A stretch of 64,000 nucleotides of DNA from Desulfosarcina alkanivorans (GTDB lineage: Bacteria > Desulfobacterota > Desulfobacteria > Desulfobacterales > Desulfosarcinaceae), in contig NZ_AP021874.1 of NCBI RefSeq assembly GCF_009688945.1, positions 5,580,001 through 5,644,000 of the forward strand, in the 5' to 3' direction. The translations under genes and the position numbers were made by a program. Shown in pieces: positions 15,950 to 24,438 of this stretch (positions are counted from its first letter, which is position 1; every line of letters begins with the position of its first letter). The notes beneath the pieces were generated by a model. The model was not told the DNA's origin. It worked only from the letters and a program-made list of their open reading frames with translations, and did no database searches.

Positions 15950-17968
15950 CTACTTTTTGAGCATCCCCAGTGCCGTGTTGACGATATGGTTCGCCGTAAA
16001 CCCGTATTTTTCAAGGACGGTTCCTCCGGGTGCCGACGCTCCGAACCCCTCGATTCCGATGACTTTTCCGCCCGGGCCCACGTAACGCTCCCAGCCCATG
16101 GAAATGCCGGCTTCAACGGCAATGCGGTGTTTGATGGCCGGCGGGAGGATCCGGTTTTTAAAGGCGGTTGATTTCTCTTCAAATATTTCCCAGCAGGGCA
16201 TGTTCACCACGCGGGCGGCGATGCCTTTGTCGGCCAGGATGGCCTGCGCCTCGAGGGTGATGTGAACCTCGGCGCCCGTGGCAATGAGGATGATTTTGGG
16301 TTTGCCCGGACAGTCCGAAAGAACATACCCGCCGTGTTCCACACCGCATCCGGTCTGTTTGGCGTCGAGTATGGGCAGCTTCTGCCGGCTGAGAATCAGG
16401 GCCACCGGTCGGTCATTCATGGCGATGGCTTTGCGCCAGGCTTCGGCGGTTTCCGTGGCGTCGGCCGGGCGGATCACGGCCAGGTTCGGGATGGCCCGCA
16501 GAGCGGCCAGGTGTTCCACGGGCTGGTGGGTGGGGCCGTCCTCACCCACGGCCACGCTGTCGTGTGTGAACACATAGACAACCGGCAGTTTCATCAGGGC
16601 CGCCAGGCGGATGGCCGGGCGCATGTAGTCGGCAAACACCAGGAAGGTGCCGCCGTAAGGGCGGACACCACCGTGCAGAAACATGCCGCTCATGACGGCG
16701 CCCATGGCAAACTCACGGACGCCGAAGCGGATGTTGCGGCCGTCGTATTGCTTTTTCTGAAATTCCGGGCAGCCGTCGATAAAGGTTTTGTTGGAGGGTG
16801 CCAGATCGGCCGAGCCGCCCATCAGGCTGGGGAAAACCGCCGCGGCCGCATTGAGCACCTTGCCCGAGGCGGCACGGGTGGCCAGGGGACCGTCTTCCGG
16901 TTTGAACCGGGGCAGGTTGGCCTCCCATCCCTTGGGCATGAAGCGGGTCAGGGCATTGACCCAGCCGTCGGCCAGTTCCGGGTGTGCTTTTGAATATTTC
17001 TGGTAGGCTTTTTTCCAGCGGGTTTCCGCTTTGTCGCCCGCCGCGACGCATTTGCGAAAAGCCGTCAGGGCCCGTTTCGGGATGGCAAAGGGTTTCTTTT
17101 CTTTCCAGCCCAATGCGGCTTTGGTCAGTTTGATCTCTTCTTCACCCAGCGGCGCGCCATGGGCATCGGCGGTGCCCTGTTTGTTGGGGCTGCCGTGGGC
17201 GATGTGGGTCTTGAGCATGATGATCGAGGGCTTTTTGGTTTCGGCCTTGGCCGCCAGGATGGCTTCTTCGATGGCATCGGCGTCGCTGCCGTCTTTGACC
17301 TTGATGGTCTGCCAGCGGTAGGCATCGAACCGCTTGGCGACATTCTCCGTAAAGGCGATGCCGGTTCCGCCTTCGATGGAAATGCCGTTGTCATCGTAGA
17401 GGCAGATCAGTTTGGACAACCCCAGATGGCCGGCCAGGGAGGCCGCTTCGGCGCTCACCCCTTCCATCAGGTCCCCGTCGCCGCACATCACGAAGGTGTG
17501 GTGGTCCACGATGTCATGGCCGGGCCGGTTGAAATTGGCCGCCAGGTGCCGTTCGGCCATGGCCATGCCGACGGCGTTGGCAAAACCCTGGCCCAGGGGG
17601 CCGGTGGTGGTCTCGACGCCGGGGGTGTGGCCGTATTCGGGATGGCCTGGGGTCTTGCTGCCCCATTGCCGGAAATTCTGGAGTTCCTCCATACTCAGGT
17701 TGTATCCGGTCAGGTGCAACAGGCTGTATAGCAACATGGAGGCATGGCCGCCGGAGAGTACGAACCGGTCGCGGTCCGGCCAGTCCGGGTTCTGCGGATT
17801 GTGCTTCAACACCCGCGTCCAGAGTACGTAGCCGGCCGGAGCCAGTCCCATGGGCGCCCCCGGGTGGCCGGAGTTGGCTTTTTGCACCGCATCCATGGAC
17901 AGGGTGCGGATGGTATTGATGCAAAGATCGTCAAGGGTCGGCTTCTTTTTCGGGGTGCCCGTGCTCAT
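15950..17968 (-). CDS. tkt: Transketolase
   Basis: A 672-aa thiamine-diphosphate transketolase of the pentose phosphate pathway. Motifs in order: NSGHPGAPMGLAP (residues about 33-45), FVLSGGHASMLLYSLLHLTGY, GPLGQGFANAVGMAMAE, the ThDP/Mg motif CGDGDLMEGVSAEAASLAGH...DDN, then the second domain with FGVREFAMG and the catalytic Glu, and THDSVAVGEDGPTHQPVEH. The C-terminal domain is complete. The ATG at 17968 (MSTGTPKKKP) has AAAGGAG 9 nt upstream and is preferred over the in-frame start at 17998. It is a single-gene unit with its own terminator. Confidence 0.97.
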   Translation of the reverse strand: MSTGTPKKKPTLDDLCINTIRTLSMDAVQKANSGHPGAPMGLAPAGYVLWTRVLKHNPQNPDWPDRDRFVLSGGHASMLLYSLLHLTGYNLSMEELQNFRQWGSKTPGHPEYGHTPGVETTTGPLGQGFANAVGMAMAERHLAANFNRPGHDIVDHHTFVMCGDGDLMEGVSAEAASLAGHLGLSKLICLYDDNGISIEGGTGIAFTENVAKRFDAYRWQTIKVKDGSDADAIEEAILAAKAETKKPSIIMLKTHIAHGSPNKQGTADAHGAPLGEEEIKLTKAALGWKEKKPFAIPKRALTAFRKCVAAGDKAETRWKKAYQKYSKAHPELADGWVNALTRFMPKGWEANLPRFKPEDGPLATRAASGKVLNAAAAVFPSLMGGSADLAPSNKTFIDGCPEFQKKQYDGRNIRFGVREFAMGAVMSGMFLHGGVRPYGGTFLVFADYMRPAIRLAALMKLPVVYVFTHDSVAVGEDGPTHQPVEHLAALRAIPNLAVIRPADATETAEAWRKAIAMNDRPVALILSRQKLPILDAKQTGCGVEHGGYVLSDCPGKPKIILIATGAEVHITLEAQAILADKGIAARVVNMPCWEIFEEKSTAFKNRILPPAIKHRIAVEAGISMGWERYVGPGGKVIGIEGFGASAPGGTVLEKYGFTANHIVNTALGMLKK

Positions 17969-18180
17969 TGGGTACGGCTCCTTTAATAATGGATTCAATC
18001 AAGAAACAACGTTTGAAAGGGGTGATACAAAAGATTTAAGGCTGAAGCAAGGGTTTTAAAGGCCTATTTGTTCAGGCGGCGAGCGGGTCAGGATGGCCGG
18101 CGTCCCTGCGGATCCGGCGTGGTCGGTGAAGCCCCGATCGACCGGTTCAGCGGGAAAAACAGCGGCACCCGGCCAAATGG

Positions 18181-18251
18181 ATTGACAAAACCGTCAAAAA
18201 ACAGTAATTGGTTCAACCAATTATAATTGGTCCATCTATTTAACCGTTAGA
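18181..18251 (+). promoter_or_regulatory. Lactate permease promoter with LldR/PdhR-type operator
   Basis: AATTGGT-TCA-ACCAATT at 18206-18222 is a perfect 17-bp palindrome matching the known PdhR/LldR consensus AATTGGT-N3-ACCAATT. A further half-site ATTGGTCC starts at 18226. TTGACA lies at 18182-18187 and TATAAT at 18222-18227, so the operator sits on the promoter. The FadR-family regulator encoded at 20010 is the obvious ligand-responsive repressor. Confidence 0.82.
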
Positions 18252-18254
18252 TTG

Positions 18255-19814
18255 ATGCTTCCGATGACACACTGGTTCCCCGTTAAATGGATATTGGCGT
18301 TTTCTCCCATCGCCATGGTTTTGTTCCTCATGGTTTTCCGGAACTGGGGGGGCGGACGGGCCGGGGCCGCCGGGTGGTTCACGGCGCTGATCGCGGCGGT
18401 CCTGTCTTTCGGCGCCCACCCCGAACTGATTGCCTATTCGCAGATGAAGGGCGTCCTGCTCTCCCTGAATGTGCTATACATCATCTGGGCGGCCCTGTTA
18501 TTGTATCATGTGGTCAATGACACCGGCGCCATCGAGGCCATCGGTATCGGGATCGAGCGATTCAGCGGTGACAAGGCCATCCAGCTGCTCATTTTCGGAT
18601 GGGTGTTCGGTTCCTTTCTTCAAGGCGTGGCCGGCTATGGGGTGCCCATCGCCGTGGTGGCCCCCCTTCTCGTCGGCCTCGGATTCAATCCCGTGGTTGC
18701 CGTTGCCGCGCCTGCCATCGGCCACAGCTGGTCCGTTACCTTCGGATCGATGGGTGCATCCTTTCAGGCGCTCATGGCGGTGACCGGACTGGATGACGCC
18801 TTTCTGGCCTCCTGGTCCGCCCTGCTGCTTGGATTGTCCGCCTATCTGTGCGCCATTTTCGCCATCCATGTTTTCGGCGGGTGGAAGCTTGTCCGCCACA
18901 GTGCCATCGCCATCCTGATCATCGGAACGGTCATGGCCGCCACCCAGTACGTGCTGGCGGTGTCCGGGATGTGGACCCTGGGCGGATTCGGTGCCAGCCT
19001 GATGGGGATGTGCGCGGCGCTGATGGTGGCCCGACTGAAGCCCTACAGGGCGGCAGCCGCATCGGACGCCCATGCTCAGATGAGTTTCATCTGGGCGTTC
19101 TCGGCATATATCATTCTGATCGTGATCGTCTCGGCAGGTGAATTGGTCGGTCCGGTAAGAAATTTTCTAGGACAGGTGAGGCTGTCCATGGTTTTTCCCG
19201 AGATTGTCTCCCGGACGGGCTGGGTGACCCCCGCCCAGAACGGGAAAAGCATCAATCTTTTCGGCCATGGCGGGGCGCTGCTCACCTATTCCGCCATGGC
19301 CAGTTATCTGGTTTTTTCCATCAAGGGGTATTACCGGCCGCAATCGATGCGTCGGATCCTCTCCAGAACAGTCAAAAGCGGTGTGCCCACCAGCCTGGGT
19401 ATCGTCAGCATGGTCTGTTTCGCACTGATCATGGATCACTGTGGCATGATCAGTATTCTTGCCGAAGGAATCAGCCGCGTGTTCGGCGGCCTCTATCCGT
19501 TTTTTGCACCGTGGATCGGACTTCTGGGTGCATTCATGACCGGCAGCAACACCAACTCCAACGTGGTCTTCGGGGTCCTGCAGCAGCAGACCGCAGGCCT
19601 GGCCGGAATCAGCACCGCCCTGATCCTTGCCGCCCAGACTACGGGGGGGGCGCTGGGCAGCATGGTGGCACCGGCCAAGATTATCGTGGGCTGCTCTACG
19701 GTGGGCCTTGCCGGCAAGGAAGGACCGGTGCTGAAAGCGACGCTCCGGTATGGTATGGTGATCACCGGCATGATCGGCCTGGTCACCCTGGCCGCGGCAG
19801 CGATGGGGCTATGA
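18255..19814 (+). CDS. lctP: L-lactate permease (LctP family)
   Basis: A 519-aa integral membrane protein of the LctP family (about 12-13 hydrophobic segments) that imports lactate with protons. Typical stretches are AALLLYHVVNDTGAIEAI, GSFLQGVAGYGVPIAVVAP, AIGHSWSVTFGSMGASFQAL and GSNTNSNVVFGVLQQQTA. The start is ambiguous among TTG 18252, ATG 18255 and ATG 18264, with no strong Shine-Dalgarno; 18255 is used. Lactate is the main electron donor of many sulfate reducers. It shares a direction, and probably a transcript, with the 60-aa membrane protein and the GntR regulator, and an LldR-type operator lies upstream. Confidence 0.93.
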   Translation: MLPMTHWFPVKWILAFSPIAMVLFLMVFRNWGGGRAGAAGWFTALIAAVLSFGAHPELIAYSQMKGVLLSLNVLYIIWAALLLYHVVNDTGAIEAIGIGIERFSGDKAIQLLIFGWVFGSFLQGVAGYGVPIAVVAPLLVGLGFNPVVAVAAPAIGHSWSVTFGSMGASFQALMAVTGLDDAFLASWSALLLGLSAYLCAIFAIHVFGGWKLVRHSAIAILIIGTVMAATQYVLAVSGMWTLGGFGASLMGMCAALMVARLKPYRAAAASDAHAQMSFIWAFSAYIILIVIVSAGELVGPVRNFLGQVRLSMVFPEIVSRTGWVTPAQNGKSINLFGHGGALLTYSAMASYLVFSIKGYYRPQSMRRILSRTVKSGVPTSLGIVSMVCFALIMDHCGMISILAEGISRVFGGLYPFFAPWIGLLGAFMTGSNTNSNVVFGVLQQQTAGLAGISTALILAAQTTGGALGSMVAPAKIIVGCSTVGLAGKEGPVLKATLRYGMVITGMIGLVTLAAAAMGL

Positions 19815-19993
19815 AATCAAAAAAAACGATCGGTGCGTTCTACCGGAACAGAATCAAGGGGTTTTCCCTGACGGCGATGCTGGTGATTCCCTTTCTGCTT
19901 TACTTTGCCGCCAGATTCGGCGCACCCTGGCAGGTGATGGCACTGCTGGCCTTCATGGGGTTGAACATGCTTGTTGTCTTGAAAAAAGGATAA
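19811..19993 (+). CDS. Small two-helix membrane protein coupled to lctP
   Basis: A 60-aa protein beginning MKSKKTIGAFYRNRIKG with two hydrophobic segments (FSLTAMLVIPFLLYFAARFG and WQVMALLAFMGLNMLVVL). Its ATG overlaps the lctP stop codon (ATGA at 19811-19814), the arrangement of translational coupling. Positive residues before the first helix and KKG at the end predict both termini inside. I do not recognise a family; it may be a small accessory subunit of the permease. Confidence 0.68.
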   Translation: MKSKKTIGAFYRNRIKGFSLTAMLVIPFLLYFAARFGAPWQVMALLAFMGLNMLVVLKKG

Positions 19994-20009
19994 CCGGGAC
20001 CGGTTCACC

Positions 20010-20750
20010 ATGGCGCGAAAAAGGGAAAAAAACGGAACGCGGGGCGCAGCGGCGGGCCTTCGGCCCGTGACCCACACCAAACTGCATGAGCAGATTGTCG
20101 CCCAGATTCAGGACCTGATTCAATCCGGAAATCTCAAGCATGGTGACCGCCTTCCACCCGAAAGAGAGCTGTCGGCTATTTTCGGCGTGTCCCGCCACTC
20201 GGTTCGGGAGGCCGTACGGCGTCTGGAACAGCAGGGGATGTTGAAAAGCAGGGCCGGCAGCGGCACGTTCGTGGTTTTGGATGAGGCCTGTCCCTTGAGT
20301 CAATTCCTGGCGGTTGCCGTCCATCGGGAAAAAAGCAAAATTTCCGAGATTTTTCAGTTCCGACGGATGATCGAGCCTCAGATCGCGCGGCTCGCCGCCA
20401 TTAATGCCACGCCGTCGGACATCCGCCACCTGGAACAGATTCTTCGTGACCAGATGCAGAGCCTGGATGATCCGGTTCTGGCCGGCACCCATGATCAGGC
20501 ATTTCATGTCGCCCTGGCCCGGGCCACGGGCAATTCGGTCCTTTTTCATATCGTCGAGCGGATTGGCGATGTGTTGCGTTTTATCCGGGATGAGTTTTCC
20601 CAGACGGCTGCGCGGCAGAAGCTGTCCCTTCGAGGACATGAGGACCTGCTCGCCGCCCTCCGGGAAAAGGATCCCGAAAAGGCCCGGACGGCAATGGAAA
20701 AACATCTGGCCGCGATCGAGCAGACCATGCTCGACAACGAGGAGATTTAA
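20010..20750 (+). CDS. lldR: FadR-subfamily GntR regulator, LldR-like
   Basis: A 246-aa regulator with an N-terminal winged helix (LHEQIVAQIQDLIQSGNL, LPPERELSAIFGVSRHSVREA, GSGTFV; residues about 24-95) and a C-terminal FCD ligand-binding domain with the metal-site pattern (DQAFHVALARATGN, H in SLRGHEDLLAALR, KHLAAIE). This is the layout of LldR and PdhR. It lies 16 nt after the small membrane gene downstream of lactate permease, and the exact AATTGGT-N3-ACCAATT operator sits in front of lctP. It is therefore inferred to sense lactate or a related acid and repress its own operon. The downstream ABC transporter could be a second target. Confidence 0.87.
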   Translation: MARKREKNGTRGAAAGLRPVTHTKLHEQIVAQIQDLIQSGNLKHGDRLPPERELSAIFGVSRHSVREAVRRLEQQGMLKSRAGSGTFVVLDEACPLSQFLAVAVHREKSKISEIFQFRRMIEPQIARLAAINATPSDIRHLEQILRDQMQSLDDPVLAGTHDQAFHVALARATGNSVLFHIVERIGDVLRFIRDEFSQTAARQKLSLRGHEDLLAALREKDPEKARTAMEKHLAAIEQTMLDNEEI

Positions 20751-20815
20751 ATTAAATCAGGCATCAACAGGCACGAAGGATACACCCCCAACATTCTAAC
20801 CCGGAGGAGGAAAAA

Positions 20816-22420
20816 ATGAAGAAGATCGGTATGCTGATCCTGACAGTGGTCCTGGTTTTCGGCATCGGCGGGAACGCGATGGCCGAGCGTGCGGGAGGGA
20901 CGTTCAACTGGATCGCCCCCTACGGCGGCGATTTCCACAATCTCGATCCCCATATTTCCGCCCGGACCAACGACTATCTGGCGTTGATCAACATGAACCG
21001 GGGACTCTACCGCTGGAATCCGGATACCAACCAGCCGGCTGCGGAATTGGCGGAAACGGTGGATGTTTCCGACGATGGCCTGGTGTACACCTACCGGCTG
21101 CGAAAAAATGTCAAATTTCACAATGGCCGCAACCTGACCGCCGATGATGTGATCTGGAGTTTCAACCGGATCATGGCCAAGGAAACCGCCTCTCCCTGCG
21201 CCCGGTATGTCCGTATTGTCAAAGGCGCCAAGGAGATGGAGGCGGGAACCGCCGAAACCATCGCCGGTATCCAAAAAATTGACGACTACACCGTTGAAAT
21301 CACGCTGGATGATCCCATCGATCCGGGGTTTCCCCTCTGCCATCCCTGCACGGCCATCCTGCCCAAAGAAGAAGTCGAGAAGAAAGGCGAGGGGTTCGGC
21401 GTGGATCCGATCGGGTGCGGCCCGTTTCAGTTTGTTCGATGGGAAAAGGGCAGCGTCATGGAAATGACCAAGTTTCCTGGATACTATGAAAATGAAAAAC
21501 CCTACCTGGACAAATTGGTCTACCACATCATGCCCGAAGGCGCGGCCCGCGATGTGGGGTTCCGATCCAAGGAACTGGATGCCACTCTGGTCGGCTCCGC
21601 CCAGTATCCGGCCTACCAGAAAGACCCCGAAATCTCCCAGAACATGGTGGAAGTCGCTGAAATGTTCACCCGCCACATGGGTTTCAACACCAATTTCAAA
21701 CCGTTTGCCGACAAACGGGTGCGCCAGGCCATCAATTATGCCATCAACGAAGACCTGATCATAAAAAAGTTCATCAAGAACAAGGCCTATCCGGCAGTCA
21801 GCTTCCTGCCGACCACCTCTCCCGCCTTTGACACCGGCGCCAAGGGGTACGGTTATGATGTCGAAAAGGCCAAGCAGCTCATGAAGGACGCCGGGTATGA
21901 GCAGGGCTTTGAATTCACCTGCATCGCCACCAGCAACAAATCCTTCGGTGCGGCGGTTGTGGAGGCCCTGATTCCCTTTCTCAAAAAAATCAACGTGACC
22001 GTCAAACCCCAGCTTCTGGAGGGGGCGGCCCTGTCTGAAAAGGTCTTCAAAACGGCGGATTTCGATGCCTATATCTGGTCGGTGGAGTCCGGTCCCGACC
22101 CCCTTCAGGCGCTGAACCGCTGGAAGTCCAGCAATCCCAGGAGTGCCGGAAACCTGGTGGAATACAACAATCCGGAATTTGACAGGCTGCTGGACGCCGC
22201 CGGAAAAGAACGCGACCCGGCCAAAAAGGCCGGCCTGCTGAAAACGGCCGACGGTATCTTCAAAGATGATGCACCGCTGTGGTTCTTCAACTACAACAAG
22301 GCCATTATCGCCCATCAGCCCTGGGTTCACGGAATCAAACCCGTGGCGGTGGAGCACATGTTCCAGGATTTTACCAGCATCTGGGTAGACGCCGCTTCCC
22401 CCAGGGCAACCCAAAAATAA
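20816..22420 (+). CDS. dppA: ABC transporter substrate-binding protein, dipeptide/oligopeptide type
   Basis: A 534-aa SBP_bac_5 family protein with a signal peptide MKKIGMLILTVVLVFGIGGNAMA. Typical family segments are VYTYRLRKNVKFHNGRNLTADDV, GCGPFQFVRWEKGS and RQAINYAINEDLIIKKF. GGAGGAGG lies just before the ATG. It is the first gene of a transporter set continuing with permeases (22489, 23418) and ATPases (26033, 27035). Substrates of this family include peptides, opines and nickel, so peptide specificity is a family default only. An inverted repeat after the gene may raise its mRNA level over the permeases. Confidence 0.9.
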   Translation: MKKIGMLILTVVLVFGIGGNAMAERAGGTFNWIAPYGGDFHNLDPHISARTNDYLALINMNRGLYRWNPDTNQPAAELAETVDVSDDGLVYTYRLRKNVKFHNGRNLTADDVIWSFNRIMAKETASPCARYVRIVKGAKEMEAGTAETIAGIQKIDDYTVEITLDDPIDPGFPLCHPCTAILPKEEVEKKGEGFGVDPIGCGPFQFVRWEKGSVMEMTKFPGYYENEKPYLDKLVYHIMPEGAARDVGFRSKELDATLVGSAQYPAYQKDPEISQNMVEVAEMFTRHMGFNTNFKPFADKRVRQAINYAINEDLIIKKFIKNKAYPAVSFLPTTSPAFDTGAKGYGYDVEKAKQLMKDAGYEQGFEFTCIATSNKSFGAAVVEALIPFLKKINVTVKPQLLEGAALSEKVFKTADFDAYIWSVESGPDPLQALNRWKSSNPRSAGNLVEYNNPEFDRLLDAAGKERDPAKKAGLLKTADGIFKDDAPLWFFNYNKAIIAHQPWVHGIKPVAVEHMFQDFTSIWVDAASPRATQK

Positions 22421-22427
22421 AACCGGC

Positions 22428-22460
22428 ACAGGTTGGGTTGAGACGTTCAGCCCAACCTGT
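22428..22460 (+). other. Stem-loop between binding-protein and permease genes
   Basis: A perfect 10-bp stem, ACAGGTTGGG (22428-22437) with CCCAACCTGT (22451-22460), and a 13-nt loop. There is no T-tract, so it looks like a partial terminator or mRNA-stabilising hairpin, common after the first gene of ABC importers. Confidence 0.65.
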
Positions 22461-22488
22461 CCATCACCTGTCAGGCGAGCCGTAATCC

Positions 22489-23421
22489 ATGATAGCGTAT
22501 ACGCTTCGAAGATTGCTGCAGTTCATCCCGACGATCCTGGTCATTTCCCTGATCATGTTTGTGCTGCTGAACGTGCTTCCGGGCAATGCGGCCCTGATGG
22601 CCGGGGACAAGGGGCGGGTCATGGATCAGCAGTACATCGACAAGATGAACAAGCAATGGGGGCTGGATAAACCCCTGCATATCCGCTACCTGACCTATGT
22701 CCGGGATATGGCCAGAGGCGACCTGGGGGTCTCTTTTCTGCGGGGCGAAAAGGTCAACACCCTGCTGGCCGCGAGATTGTGGCCCACATTCAGGCTGGCC
22801 GTCGCCTCGCTGATCATCGCCGTATGCGTGGGGATTCCCCTGGGGTTCTATTCGGCCCTGAAGCAGGGTACCTGGCTGGACACTTTTTCCATGATGGGCG
22901 CGGTATCCGGGGTTTCCGTTCCCCAGTTCTGGCTGGGGCTGGTGCTCATGTATTTTCTATCGGTCACGGTCCGGATTTTTCCCACTTTCGGCTACGGCGG
23001 CGGGGATTTCATGCACCTGGTGCTGCCCGCATTCACCCTGGGCGTCGGTTACATGGCCCTGCTGGCGAGAACGACCCGGGCGGCCGTCGTTGAAGTGCTC
23101 AACACCGACTACATCCGCACGGCCCGGGCCAAGGGGCTTTCGGAACTCTGGGTCAACCGCAAGCATGTGCTGCGCAATACGCTGGTGCTCATTCTGACCA
23201 CGGCCGGGCTGCAGTTCGGTTCACTGGTCGGGCAGACCGTGGTGGTGGAAAAACTGTTTTCCTGGCCCGGCATCGGCTCCCTGCTGGTGGATTCCATTTT
23301 CCAGCGCGATATCGCCGTGACCCAGGGGTGTATCCTGGTGGTCATCCTTGTTTTTCTGGTCGTCAATCTTTGCGTGGACCTGCTGTATGCGTTCATCGAT
23401 CCCCGGATAGAATACGAATGA
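22489..23421 (+). CDS. dppB: ABC transporter permease, DppB type
   Basis: A 310-aa inner-membrane permease of the DppB/OppB family. It opens with MIAYTLRRLLQFIPTILVISLIMFVLLNVLPGN (split: MIAYTLRRLLQFIPT, then the helix), has six predicted helices and the EAA-type loop RTARAKGLSELWVNRKHVLRN, and ends in a helix followed by AFIDPRIEYE. Its stop overlaps the start of the next permease (ATGA), so the two are translationally coupled. Confidence 0.93.
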   Translation: MIAYTLRRLLQFIPTILVISLIMFVLLNVLPGNAALMAGDKGRVMDQQYIDKMNKQWGLDKPLHIRYLTYVRDMARGDLGVSFLRGEKVNTLLAARLWPTFRLAVASLIIAVCVGIPLGFYSALKQGTWLDTFSMMGAVSGVSVPQFWLGLVLMYFLSVTVRIFPTFGYGGGDFMHLVLPAFTLGVGYMALLARTTRAAVVEVLNTDYIRTARAKGLSELWVNRKHVLRNTLVLILTTAGLQFGSLVGQTVVVEKLFSWPGIGSLLVDSIFQRDIAVTQGCILVVILVFLVVNLCVDLLYAFIDPRIEYE

Positions 23422-24254
23422 GAGAAACGCTGAAAAAGCTGTTCAGGCGAAAAAACCTGTTGCTGGGGGGGGCGATTGTGGTTCTGGTCAGCATGATGGC
23501 CATATTTGCGCCCTTGCTTGCGCCCTATCACCCCATCGATGACGCCGATCTGATGAACGCCGAGGAACCGCCCAGCAGTCGCTTCTGGTGCGGTACAGAC
23601 AGCCAGGGCCGGGATATCCTTTCCCGGATCATCTACGGGGCGAGAATTTCCCTGAGCATCGGGCTGGTGACCCAGTTCGTGAATACGCTGATCGGCATCG
23701 TATTGGGAATGACCGCCGGTTTTTTTGGCAAATGGTGGGACGACCTGGTCATGGGGCTGACCAATATCATGCTGTCCATCCCGCCGATGATTTTTGCCCT
23801 GGCCATCATGGCCCTCCTGGGCCCGGGGTTCATCAATGTTTTCATTGCACTGGGGCTGACCAACTGGGCATACAGCTGCCGGATCACCCGCTCCCAGGTG
23901 CTCGCGGCCCGGTCCATGAATTACGTGATCGCCGCCCGGGCCCTGGGATACAGCAAAATCCGAATCATGTTTACCCAGATCCTGCCCAATGTCATCGGTC
24001 CCATACTCGTGATCGCCACCCTGGGCGTGGCCTATGCCATCCTGCTGGAAGCCGCGCTGTCCTTTCTGGGGCTGGGCACCCAGCCGCCCAACCCGAGCTG
24101 GGGGGGCATGCTGGCAACGGCGCGGGACCAGTTTTTCACGACGCCGTGGATCTCCGTGTTCCCGGGCGTGGCCATTTTTGTAACCGTACTGGGGCTCAAC
24201 CTTTTCGGCGATGGCCTCAGGGATATACTGGACCCCCATGTTACCCGGAAATAA
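23418..24254 (+). CDS. dppC: ABC transporter permease, DppC type
   Basis: A 278-aa permease of the DppC/OppC family starting MRETLKKLFRRKNLLLGG at the ATG that overlaps the dppB stop. The family N-terminal segment LLAPYHPIDDADL, the conserved FWCGTDSQGRDILSRIIYGAR, the EAA loop AARALGYSKIRIMFTQILPN and the C-terminal GDGLRDILDPHVTRK are all visible. It forms the heterodimeric channel with dppB. The longer reading frame starting at 23328 lies inside dppB and is not the gene start. Confidence 0.93.
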   Translation: MRETLKKLFRRKNLLLGGAIVVLVSMMAIFAPLLAPYHPIDDADLMNAEEPPSSRFWCGTDSQGRDILSRIIYGARISLSIGLVTQFVNTLIGIVLGMTAGFFGKWWDDLVMGLTNIMLSIPPMIFALAIMALLGPGFINVFIALGLTNWAYSCRITRSQVLAARSMNYVIAARALGYSKIRIMFTQILPNVIGPILVIATLGVAYAILLEAALSFLGLGTQPPNPSWGGMLATARDQFFTTPWISVFPGVAIFVTVLGLNLFGDGLRDILDPHVTRK

Positions 24255-24256
24255 CT

Positions 24257-24384
24257 CAGACGGCTTCGTAAGAAGTCCGATATCTGCGTTACGCGTCATC
24301 CCTCGTCACTGCGACGTACCATCGGTACGCCTCATTCCTCGGGATTCGCAAGCCTTGATTTCGAACTTCTTACGAAGCCGTCTG
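24257..24384. repeat. Intergenic palindromic element, copy 1 (outside nif)
   Basis: Perfect 20-bp inverted arms, CAGACGGCTTCGTAAGAAGT (24257-24276) and its complement (24365-24384), enclose a 128-nt element that starts 2 nt after dppC. At its centre is a 6-bp hairpin CGTACC-ATC-GGTACG (24315-24329) flanked by GA and CCT, the same apical design as the four elements inside the nif operon. No coding capacity was seen. It may be a non-autonomous mobile palindrome or an mRNA structure. Confidence 0.85.
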
Positions 24385-24438
24385 GAATGCGATTGTTTAC
24401 GTGTTAATCGAACATAACGATCAAACAGAGGCATGCCT

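Noticed and set aside
24257..24384. Insertion sequence ends
   Set aside because: The 20-bp arms look like terminal inverted repeats, but only 128 nt separate the outer ends and there is no transposase or clear target duplication; it is listed as a palindromic repeat instead.
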